Shown: piece after piece, positions 1 through 6,304 of the stretch
Position numbering within the stretch: the first letter of the stretch is position 1
Layout of the letters: the number at the start of each line of letters is the position of its first letter
Assembly: GCA_044238875.1 (NCBI GenBank)
Contig: JBIICM010000120.1
Coordinates: 1-7,704 of the forward strand
DNA from: JAIBAI01 sp044238875
Lineage (GTDB): Bacteria > Bacteroidota > Bacteroidia > M30B66
DNA length: 7,704 bases
Reading direction: 5' to 3'
Position numbers and translations under genes: made by a program
The notes under the pieces: generated by a model
The model's input: the letters and a program-made list of their open reading frames with translations, nothing else
Told to the model about the DNA's origin: nothing
Database searches by the model: none

Positions 1-486
1 ATCGTCCTCTCCCGTTTGAAGGAGGCGTTTGGAGAAAGGATACTTTCTTCAGAATTATCAGGAGATTTCCTGAATGTGGGAATTGCGCCGGAATCCAATC
101 ATGAGATCCTGAAATTTCTCAGGTATGACGACCAACTGTCATTCATTTACCTCACCGATCTTTGCGGGGTGCATATGCCTGAGCAATCAGGGCGCGAAAT
201 AGGGGTTGTTTACCATCTGCACAACCTGATGGAAAATTACCGTTTGCGCGTTAAGGCCTGGATGCCTGCCGCTGACCCGCAGATAAGTACCGTGACGGAT
301 ATCTGGGCCGGTGCCAACTGGATGGAGAGGGAAACATATGATTTCTTCGGCATCCTATTCAAGGGGCATCCCAACCTGAAGCGGATCCTGAATGTGGATC
401 ATATGGATGTCTTTCCGCTCAGGAAGGAATTTCCGCTCGAGGACACTACCCGTACGGACAAGGATGACCGTTTTTTCGGAAGATAA
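1..486 (+). CDS. nuoC: NADH-quinone oxidoreductase subunit C (30 kDa subunit), 5' partial
   Basis: This is a peripheral-arm subunit of complex I that contacts NuoD and helps hold the Q-module on the cytoplasmic face of the membrane; it carries no cofactor itself. The reading frame is open from base 1 to the TAA at 484-486. The TTG at 16 is only the first possible start inside the window, so the true start most likely lies to the left. The family signature is clear at about 325-390: ERETYDFFG, then HPNLKRIL, matching the 30 kDa subunit pattern (E-R-E-x2-D, then H-x3-K-x-I-L). The C-terminal FPLRKEFPLED segment is also typical. The visible 161 or so residues are close to the usual length of a stand-alone NuoC, so only a few residues should be missing. 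It is not fused to NuoD, unlike the E. coli NuoCD. nuoD follows after 9 bases. nuoA and nuoB are expected upstream, outside the window (inference). Confidence 0.95.
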   Translation: MVLSRLKEAFGERILSSELSGDFLNVGIAPESNHEILKFLRYDDQLSFIYLTDLCGVHMPEQSGREIGVVYHLHNLMENYRLRVKAWMPAADPQISTVTDIWAGANWMERETYDFFGILFKGHPNLKRILNVDHMDVFPLRKEFPLEDTTRTDKDDRFFGR

Positions 487-495
487 TAGCAGACT

Positions 496-1707
496 ATGAA
501 GGAATCAACCATTTTTGGCGAGGAACAAATCGGAAAGGAAGAGAAAATTTACAACACCCTCAACCTTGGGCCTACCCACCCTTCTACGCATGGCGTGTTT
601 CAAAATGTCCTGAAAATGGACGGAGAAATTATTGTGGAGGCAGAGCCGACAATTGGGTACATCCATCGCGCATTTGAAAAACTGGCCGAGAAACGTCCAT
701 TTTACCAGGTTACACCCATCACCGACCGCCTGAATTATTGCTCATCGCCCATCAATAATATGGGCTGGCACATGACCGTTGAGAAACTCCTTCAGGTTGA
801 CATGCCTAAAAAGGTTGATTACATGCGGGTGATCGTGATGGAATTGGCCCGTATAGCCGACCATCTTGTTTGCAATACCGTACTCGGAGTAGATTCGGGA
901 GCGCTGACGGGCTTCACCTATATGTTTCAGGAGAGGGAGCGCATTTACGACATGTATGAGGAGGTATGCGGATCAAGACTTACCACCAATATTGGTCGGA
1001 TCGGCGGTTTTGAAAGGGATTTCAATAAAAATTTCCGAAAAAAGCTAGAGGATTTCCTAAACTATTTTCCTGCAAGGTTCGAGGAATTCGACCGACTGCT
1101 CACCCGTAACAGAATATTTATGGACAGGGTAATCGGTGTTGGTGGCATTTCGGCCGAAAGAGCGCTGGAATACAGTTTCGCAGGGCCAAACCTTCGCGCC
1201 GCCGGAGTGGATTATGATGTTAGGGTCATGAACCCTTATTCATCCTATCAGGATTTTGACTTTGTAATTCCTGTGGGCACGGCAGGTGATACCTTTGACC
1301 GCTACATGGTGCGTCAAAACGAAATCAGGGAAAGCCTCAAGATTATCAGAGCGGCTTATGAAGGCATGCCGGAGGGCAACCATTATGCAGATTGTCCGGA
1401 GTTTTACCTTCCGAAAAAGGAAGATGTTTACAGTAGCATGGAAGCGCTGATTTGGCATTTCAAAATCATCATGGGAGAAGTGGATCTTCCTGCAGGAGAG
1501 ATTTATCATGCTGTGGAGGGCGCGAATGGAGAACTTGGATTTTATCTGATTTCTGACGGTGGTCGTCAGCCTTACAGATTACATTTCAGGCGGCCGTGTT
1601 TTATTTATTATCAGGCTTACCCAGAGATGATTAAAGGACAAATGCTTTCGGATGCCGTAATGACCATGTCGAGCCTGAATGTTATTGCCGGCGAATTAGA
1701 CGCATAA
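496..1707 (+). CDS. nuoD: NADH-quinone oxidoreductase subunit D (49 kDa subunit)
   Basis: This is the 49 kDa subunit of the complex I Q-module. It forms most of the quinone headgroup site together with NuoB and is evolutionarily related to the large subunit of [NiFe] hydrogenases. At 403 residues it has the normal full length. The N-terminal loop LNLGPTHPSTHG (22-33) holds His32, and Tyr81 lies 49 residues later. This matches the spacing of the quinone-ligating His38/Tyr87 pair known from Thermus Nqo4. The 49 kDa signature IHRAFEKLAEKR is at 56-67, with Ala where Gly is common. Residues 160-174 (SRLTTNIGRIGGFER) are also a conserved block. The protein ends in GELDA rather than the more familiar ...DR. 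The ATG at 496 lies 9 bases after the nuoC stop, in an A-rich leader without a Shine-Dalgarno motif. Co-transcribed with its neighbours. Confidence 0.97.
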   Translation: MKESTIFGEEQIGKEEKIYNTLNLGPTHPSTHGVFQNVLKMDGEIIVEAEPTIGYIHRAFEKLAEKRPFYQVTPITDRLNYCSSPINNMGWHMTVEKLLQVDMPKKVDYMRVIVMELARIADHLVCNTVLGVDSGALTGFTYMFQERERIYDMYEEVCGSRLTTNIGRIGGFERDFNKNFRKKLEDFLNYFPARFEEFDRLLTRNRIFMDRVIGVGGISAERALEYSFAGPNLRAAGVDYDVRVMNPYSSYQDFDFVIPVGTAGDTFDRYMVRQNEIRESLKIIRAAYEGMPEGNHYADCPEFYLPKKEDVYSSMEALIWHFKIIMGEVDLPAGEIYHAVEGANGELGFYLISDGGRQPYRLHFRRPCFIYYQAYPEMIKGQMLSDAVMTMSSLNVIAGELDA

Positions 1708-1718
1708 AAAAACACAGT

Positions 1719-2297
1719 ATGTCACACATTTCAGGAATAAAAACTTTTGATCCGGAAAAGCGGAAAAATGTCCGGTTTAGCGATGAGGCCCTGACAACTA
1801 TAAAAAAAATCATGAGCAGGTATCCGGAAGGGAAGCAAAAGTCAGCGCTTCTTCCGGTTTTGCATGTTGCCCAGGCCGAATCTGATGGCTGGCTGAGCCC
1901 TGAAACGATGGACTATGTTGCTGAAATTATCGGGTTACAATCAATAGAAGTATTCGAGGTGGCCTCGTTTTACTCAATGTATAACCTAAAGCCGGTGGGT
2001 AAATGTGTGCTGGAGGTTTGCAGAACATCTTCCTGCTGGACACGTGGCGCTGATGACATTGTTGACTATATCGGCAAGAAACTGAATATCAGTGATGGGG
2101 AAACCACTAAGGATGGTTTTTTTACCCTAAAAACAGTTGAATGTCTTGGCTCCTGCGGCACAGCGCCAATGTTGCAATGCGGAGCCGAGTACCATGAAAA
2201 CCTGACAGAAGAAAGGGTAGATAAATTGATTGATCGCTACCGTCATGAGGGGCGCAGGAGAAATTACACAGACCTTGATTTTGTCAACAGCAATTAA
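1719..2297 (+). CDS. nuoE: NADH-quinone oxidoreductase subunit E (24 kDa, [2Fe-2S] N1a)
   Basis: This is the 24 kDa subunit of the NADH dehydrogenase module, with a thioredoxin-like fold carrying the [2Fe-2S] cluster N1a next to the FMN site of NuoF. The four cluster ligands are present in the expected C-x4-C ... C-x3-C arrangement: Cys101 and Cys106 (CRTSSC), then Cys142 and Cys146 (CLGSC). The N-terminal helical region, including EVASFYSMY (80-88), is characteristic of the family. The 192-residue length is slightly longer than the E. coli protein because of modest N- and C-terminal tails. The start is the ATG at 1719, 11 bases after the nuoD stop in an A-rich stretch. nuoF follows after 5 bases, in keeping with the tight NuoE-NuoF flavoprotein pair. 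A run of eight A (1802-1809) lies in codons for Ile-Lys-Lys-Ile. Confidence 0.97.
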   Translation: MSHISGIKTFDPEKRKNVRFSDEALTTIKKIMSRYPEGKQKSALLPVLHVAQAESDGWLSPETMDYVAEIIGLQSIEVFEVASFYSMYNLKPVGKCVLEVCRTSSCWTRGADDIVDYIGKKLNISDGETTKDGFFTLKTVECLGSCGTAPMLQCGAEYHENLTEERVDKLIDRYRHEGRRRNYTDLDFVNSN

Positions 2298-2302
2298 CAG
2301 GC

Positions 2303-3664
2303 ATGGGCAGGAAATTATTATTGGCAAATGATCATGTTCCGGGTATCCGGACGTATGATGTTTACAGGGCAAACGGAGGCTATGCTTCTGTAGAAAAAGC
2401 CCTAAAAAAAATGTCCCCCGACGAAGTGGTGGAGGAAGTGAAGAAATCAGGTCTCAGGGGCAGGGGAGGAGCCGGTTTCCCCACCGGGATGAAATGGAGC
2501 TTTCTGGCCAAACCGGAAGGCGTTCCTCGCTACCTGGTATGCAATGCCGATGAATCGGAGCCCGGCACCTTCAAGGATCGCTACCTGATGGAACGCATTC
2601 CGCACCTCCTTGTGGAGGGTATGATCACATCAAGCTTTGCTCTGGGGGCCAATACATCCTACATTTATATTCGCGGAGAATATTTTTATGTTTCCCGGAT
2701 TTTGGAGCAAGCCATTGAAGAGGCCTATGCGAATGGCTGGCTCGGAAAAAACATCCTCGGTTCCGGTTATGACCTTGATCTCTATGTGCAGGTGGGCGCA
2801 GGCGCTTACATATGTGGAGAAGAAACAGCCCTGCTTGAGTCGCTTGAAGGTAAAAGGGGCAATCCGCGGATCAAACCACCTTTCCCGGCAGTAGAAGGCC
2901 TTTACCGTTGCCCTACAGTGGTGAACAATGTTGAAACCATTGCTGCGGTTGTTCCGATCGTAAACGAAGGCGGAGAGGCTTACGCCGCAATCGGCATCGG
3001 ACGGTCAACAGGAACAAAGCTCATTTCCGCATCCGGAAATATCAATAAGCCCGGCGTGTATGAAATAGAGCTGGGTGTCCCCGTTGAAGAATTCATCTTT
3101 TCTGACGATTACTGCGGCGGCATTGCGAATGGAAAGCGAATGAAGGCCTGTGTCCCCGGAGGATCTTCCGTGCCCATTTTGCCGGATTATCTGGTAAGCA
3201 AAACAGCTAACGGAGAGCCCCGCCTGATGACCTATGAATCTTTAGCTGATGGCGGATTTGCCACGGGTTCCATGCTCGGTTCCGGCGGATTCATCGTCTA
3301 TGACGAAAACCAGTGCATCGTAAGAAACACCTGGAACTTCAGCCGGTTTTATCACCACGAAAGCTGCGGTCAGTGCAGTCCGTGCAGAGAAGGAACCGGC
3401 TGGATGGAACGGGTACTCCACCGGCTTGAAAACGGAAAGGGAAACATGAGCGATATTGACCTGTTGGTGGATGTAGCTAAAAAGATCGAAGGCAATACAA
3501 TCTGTCCGCTCGGAGATGCTGCTGCCTGGCCTGTGGCTGCCGCCATCAGGCATTTCAGACATGAATTTGAATACCACGTATTGTACCCGGAGAAGGTAAA
3601 AGACCCCAAACACGGACATAGAGAGCCTGTTATGCCTGTAAAACCTGAACCTGCTGCTGTTTAA
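2303..3664 (+). CDS. nuoF: NADH-quinone oxidoreductase subunit F (51 kDa, FMN and NADH binding)
   Basis: This is the 51 kDa catalytic subunit of complex I. It oxidises NADH, holds FMN and passes electrons to the [4Fe-4S] cluster N3. All hallmark motifs are intact in 453 residues: the glycine-rich GRGGAGFPTG (53-62) for NADH/FMN, ESEPGTFKDR (84-93), GAGAYICGEETAL (166-178), and the N3 ligands Cys355, Cys358 and Cys361 (SCGQCSPCREG) with the fourth at Cys401 (ICPLGD). It has none of the extra N- or C-terminal ferredoxin domains seen in the HydB subunits of bifurcating hydrogenases, so a plain complex I role is the better reading. The tail from about 430 is charged and proline-rich and probably disordered. 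The ATG at 2303 is 5 bases after the nuoE stop; nuoG starts 10 bases after the stop. Confidence 0.98.
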   Translation: MGRKLLLANDHVPGIRTYDVYRANGGYASVEKALKKMSPDEVVEEVKKSGLRGRGGAGFPTGMKWSFLAKPEGVPRYLVCNADESEPGTFKDRYLMERIPHLLVEGMITSSFALGANTSYIYIRGEYFYVSRILEQAIEEAYANGWLGKNILGSGYDLDLYVQVGAGAYICGEETALLESLEGKRGNPRIKPPFPAVEGLYRCPTVVNNVETIAAVVPIVNEGGEAYAAIGIGRSTGTKLISASGNINKPGVYEIELGVPVEEFIFSDDYCGGIANGKRMKACVPGGSSVPILPDYLVSKTANGEPRLMTYESLADGGFATGSMLGSGGFIVYDENQCIVRNTWNFSRFYHHESCGQCSPCREGTGWMERVLHRLENGKGNMSDIDLLVDVAKKIEGNTICPLGDAAAWPVAAAIRHFRHEFEYHVLYPEKVKDPKHGHREPVMPVKPEPAAV

Positions 3665-3674
3665 AAGATTTCAC

Positions 3675-4646
3675 ATGAGCTTACTGAAAGTAACCATCGA
3701 CAACCAAACCATAGAAGTAGAGCCGGGAACGACCATACTTCAGGCGGCAAGAAAGATTGGTCCGTCTGTCGCTCCTCCGGCGATGTGCTACTATACAAGC
3801 CTAAAGACATCGGGCGGATATTGCCGTACCTGTCTGGTAAAAGTAACCAAGGGCTCCGAGAAGGACCCCAGGCCGATGCCTAAGCTGGTCGCCTCCTGCC
3901 GCACACCTGTTATGGATGGCATGGAGGTTCAGAATTACACTTCAGAAGAAGTGCTGGAAGTAAGAAAAGGGGTTACGGAGTTTCTGCTCATCAACCACCC
4001 CCTTGACTGTCCGGTATGCGATCAGGCGGGAGAATGTCATCTGCAGGATCTTTCCTATGAGCATGGCCGTAGTCATACCCGCTACGAATTCGAGCGCCGC
4101 ACCTTCGAAGGCATTGATATTGGTGACAAGATCAAACTGCATATGAACAGGTGCATCCTCTGCTACCGTTGTGTAAAAGTGGCCGATCAGCTGACACCCG
4201 GCCGCGTACACGGCGTGATTAACCGCGGAGATGGTTCTGAGATCAGTACCTATATTGAGCATGCGGTTGACAATAACTTTTCCGGCAATATGATTGATGT
4301 TTGTCCGGTAGGAGCACTAACTGACCGCACCTTTCGTTTCAAAAGCCGCGTTTGGTTTCTGAAGCCCTACGATGCGCATCGCGATTGTAAAGAGTGTGCC
4401 GGAAAGGCAGTGATCTGGAAATACGGCAATGAAATTTTCAGGGTTACCGGCAGAAAAGACCAGTGGGGCGAACTTGAAGACTGGATTTGCAACACCTGCC
4501 GGTACGATAAAAAGGAGATTTCTGATTGGACGGAAGAGGGTCCGCGTAAAATTGACCGCCACTCTGTGATTTCCCAAAACCATTATCTGAAAGGCACCAA
4601 ATTCTTCGCTTCACCTGAATCTCTGCCAGCCAAACAATTAAAGTGA
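3675..4646 (+). CDS. nuoG: NADH-quinone oxidoreductase subunit G, short form without molybdopterin-type domain
   Basis: This is the Fe-S electron-wire subunit of the NADH module (75 kDa family), here only 323 residues against roughly 700-900 in full-length NuoG. Visible ligands, in order: [2Fe-2S] N1b at Cys38, Cys50, Cys53 and Cys75 (C-x11-C-x2-C); the His-ligated [4Fe-4S] N5 at His108, Cys112, Cys115 and Cys121; and [4Fe-4S] N4 at Cys160, Cys163, Cys166 and Cys210. All three clusters needed for the wire are intact. A following small domain has Cys238/Cys241 and Cys272/Cys275. It aligns in outline with the N7-binding Fe4S4 domain, but the third cysteine of C-x2-C-x3-C is Ala245. The protein then ends; the large molybdopterin-oxidoreductase-like domain is absent. 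The TGA stop is one base from nuoH, with no leftover coding sequence, so this looks like a natural short form and not a frameshift. Similar short forms occur in other Bacteroidota as far as I recall. Confidence 0.93.
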   Translation: MSLLKVTIDNQTIEVEPGTTILQAARKIGPSVAPPAMCYYTSLKTSGGYCRTCLVKVTKGSEKDPRPMPKLVASCRTPVMDGMEVQNYTSEEVLEVRKGVTEFLLINHPLDCPVCDQAGECHLQDLSYEHGRSHTRYEFERRTFEGIDIGDKIKLHMNRCILCYRCVKVADQLTPGRVHGVINRGDGSEISTYIEHAVDNNFSGNMIDVCPVGALTDRTFRFKSRVWFLKPYDAHRDCKECAGKAVIWKYGNEIFRVTGRKDQWGELEDWICNTCRYDKKEISDWTEEGPRKIDRHSVISQNHYLKGTKFFASPESLPAKQLK

Positions 4647-4647
4647 T

Positions 4648-5679
4648 ATGGATTATCTTTTTCTGATTGATAAGTCGGTGATAGTAGTGGTAATCTTTTT
4701 GGTTACGCTGCTCATAGCCATGTATTCAACCTATGCCGAGCGCAAGGTTGCAGCTTTTATGCAGGACCGGATCGGGCCGAACCGTGCGGGACCCTTTGGA
4801 ATACTCCAGCCGGCTGCCGACGGGGCGAAGTTCTTTTTTAAAGAGGAAATCATACCCAACGCTTCTGATAAATTTCTGTTTATTCTGGGGCCTGGATTGG
4901 CCATGTTCACCTCTCTGATGACAAGTGTTGTTATTCCCTGGGGTGATATTTTGACCATTGGCGGCAGAGAGATACCGCTACAGGTAGCTGATCTGAATAT
5001 TGGTGTATTGTATGTTTTCGGCGTTGTTTCATTGGGCGTTTATGGCATTATGATCGGCGGCTGGGCCAGTAACAATAAGTTTTCGCTGCTGGGTGCCATT
5101 AGGGCTTCTTCACAGATGATCAGTTATGAACTCGGCATGGGCCTTTCGCTGATTGCGCTGATCATGATTACCGGCACGCTGAGCCTTAAAGAAATTGTAG
5201 ATCAGCAGCATGGTTTTTTAAACTGGCACGTCTGGAAACAACCGCTCGGCTTTTTCATTTTTCTTGTCTGCGCTTTCGCTGAATGTAACCGTACCCCCTT
5301 TGATCTGCCTGAGTGCGAGGCTGAACTTGTTGGCGGATATCATACAGAATATAGCTCCATGAAGCTGGGCTTTTACATGTTTGCCGAATATGTAAACATG
5401 TTTATCAGTTCTGCTTTTATGGCCAGCCTGTTTTTCGGGGGATATAACTTTCCGTTTATGGACAGTCTCGGCCTTTCGCAGAATGCCATTACGCTGATTG
5501 GTTCATTGATGTTCTTTCTGAAAATATTTGCCTTTATTTTTCTGTTCATGTGGGTTCGCTGGACGTTGCCCCGGTTCAGATACGACCAACTGATGCGTCT
5601 GGGATGGCAGGTAATGATTCCACTCGCACTGCTGAACATATTCCTCACCGGAGGCATTTTACTCTGGATAGACAAATAA
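4648..5679 (+). CDS. nuoH: NADH-quinone oxidoreductase subunit H (membrane, quinone channel)
   Basis: NuoH (ND1 homologue) is the integral membrane subunit at the junction of the two arms of complex I. It forms the quinone entry chamber and the start of the path that couples quinone reduction to proton pumping. The 343 residues are strongly hydrophobic, with about eight membrane segments (for example around 9-27, 77-96, 119-138, 158-176, 200-212, 242-264, 280-302 and 321-340). Conserved loops are present: ERKVAAFMQDRIGPNRAGP (31-49), the signature-1 region GILQPAADGAKFFFKE (51-66), and the exact signature-2 match PFDLPECEAELVGG (217-230), whose acidic residues face the quinone channel. Near the C terminus, WVRWTLPRFRYDQLM (302-316) is typical. 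The start ATG lies one base after the nuoG TGA (TGA-T-ATG), which suggests translational coupling. Confidence 0.98.
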   Translation: MDYLFLIDKSVIVVVIFLVTLLIAMYSTYAERKVAAFMQDRIGPNRAGPFGILQPAADGAKFFFKEEIIPNASDKFLFILGPGLAMFTSLMTSVVIPWGDILTIGGREIPLQVADLNIGVLYVFGVVSLGVYGIMIGGWASNNKFSLLGAIRASSQMISYELGMGLSLIALIMITGTLSLKEIVDQQHGFLNWHVWKQPLGFFIFLVCAFAECNRTPFDLPECEAELVGGYHTEYSSMKLGFYMFAEYVNMFISSAFMASLFFGGYNFPFMDSLGLSQNAITLIGSLMFFLKIFAFIFLFMWVRWTLPRFRYDQLMRLGWQVMIPLALLNIFLTGGILLWIDK

Positions 5680-5690
5680 CATTGAATGAT

Positions 5691-6218
5691 ATGCAACTGA
5701 CAACCCGTTCAAAAGTCGTTTCTAACAAGCAGTATTCCCTGGCAGAGAAACTATATCTGCCAGGCATCCTGAAGGGTATGCTGATTACACTCAGGCATTT
5801 CTTTCGCAAACCGGCCACGGTGCAATATCCCGAACAAAAAAGGCCATTTACAGATGTTTACCGCGGACAGCATGTGCTGAAACGTGATGAACAGGGGCGG
5901 GAGCGCTGCACGGCTTGCGGATTGTGTGCTGTTGCATGTCCTGCCGAGGCCATCACCATGGTGGCCGCAGAAAGGAAAAAAGGAGAAGAGCATCTCTACC
6001 GTGAGGAAAAGTACGCTGCCACTTATGAAATCAATATGCTGCGCTGCATCTTTTGTGGGCTTTGTGAAGAAGCATGCCCCAAGGAGGCCATATTCCTTAC
6101 ACCCCGGATTACGGCAGCCAATTACGAACGTGATGACTTCATTTTCGGCAAAGACAAGCTGGTGGAGGGCGCTGATGCAGCACATCGCATTGACATAACC
6201 ACCAGAAAAGACAGGTAG
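5691..6218 (+). CDS. nuoI: NADH-quinone oxidoreductase subunit I (two [4Fe-4S] clusters, N6a/N6b)
   Basis: NuoI (TYKY, 23 kDa) carries clusters N6a and N6b and relays electrons from NuoG toward NuoB and the quinone site. It has 175 residues, the usual size. Two 8Fe-ferredoxin-type motifs are intact: Cys73, Cys76, Cys79 and Cys83 (CTACGLCAVACP), and Cys119, Cys122, Cys125 and Cys129 (CIFCGLCEEACP). The N-terminal stretch around 20-40 is a typical amphipathic membrane-associating helix. The frame is open further upstream to 5550, but that part lies inside nuoH, so the ATG at 5691, 11 bases past the nuoH stop, is the chosen start. It ends with TAG at 6216-6218. It is the last gene of the operon here: no nuoJ follows, and the next gene is on the opposite strand. 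Confidence 0.97.
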   Translation: MQLTTRSKVVSNKQYSLAEKLYLPGILKGMLITLRHFFRKPATVQYPEQKRPFTDVYRGQHVLKRDEQGRERCTACGLCAVACPAEAITMVAAERKKGEEHLYREEKYAATYEINMLRCIFCGLCEEACPKEAIFLTPRITAANYERDDFIFGKDKLVEGADAAHRIDITTRKDR

Positions 6219-6251
6219 AGCGCTTTCATCCGGAAATCCTTTATCCAGACC

Positions 6252-6282
6252 CCGAATGGCTATTCTGCTTTACAGCCATTGG
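6252..6282. terminator. Weak inverted repeat in the convergent spacer, possible transcription terminator
   Basis: The 86-base spacer between the converging nuoI and TPR genes contains AATGGCT (6255-6261) and its exact complement AGCCATT (6274-6280), separated by a 12-base loop. Two more C-G pairs can form outside a single bulged G (CC at 6252-6253 with GG at 6281-6282). Its position between two convergent genes is where a shared terminator would be expected. However, no clear T-run follows the stem on either strand, so the assignment rests on position and the modest stem only. Confidence 0.3.
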
Positions 6283-6304
6283 CTTATTCAAAAAATCGTT
6301 AGGT

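Noticed and set aside
16..18. TTG at 16 as the start codon of nuoC
   Set aside because: The frame stays open to base 1, the upstream residues fit the family, and a rare TTG start is not needed. The gene is treated as 5' partial.
1240..1509. Antisense open frame inside nuoD (and similar ones inside nuoE, nuoF, nuoG, nuoH and nuoI)
   Set aside because: These lie opposite strongly conserved coding sequence, show no recognisable domain, and are the usual shadow frames.
3675..4646. NuoG as a broken gene or pseudogene because it is short
   Set aside because: All ligands for three clusters are intact, nuoH begins one base after the stop, and no remnant of the missing domain is present, so a natural short form is more likely.
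1719..4646. NuoE-F-G as the HydABC-type subunits of an electron-bifurcating hydrogenase or a formate dehydrogenase module
   Set aside because: NuoF lacks the extra ferredoxin domains, there is no H-cluster or formate dehydrogenase catalytic subunit, and the genes are embedded between nuoD and nuoH.
5550..5690. In-frame extension of nuoI upstream of 5691
   Set aside because: It lies inside the well-supported nuoH in another frame, its residues do not resemble NuoI, and the ATG at 5691 gives the normal family length.
5884..6198. Alternative + strand frame overlapping nuoI
   Set aside because: The overlapping nuoI frame has both ferredoxin cysteine motifs; the alternative has no domain and starts inside the gene.
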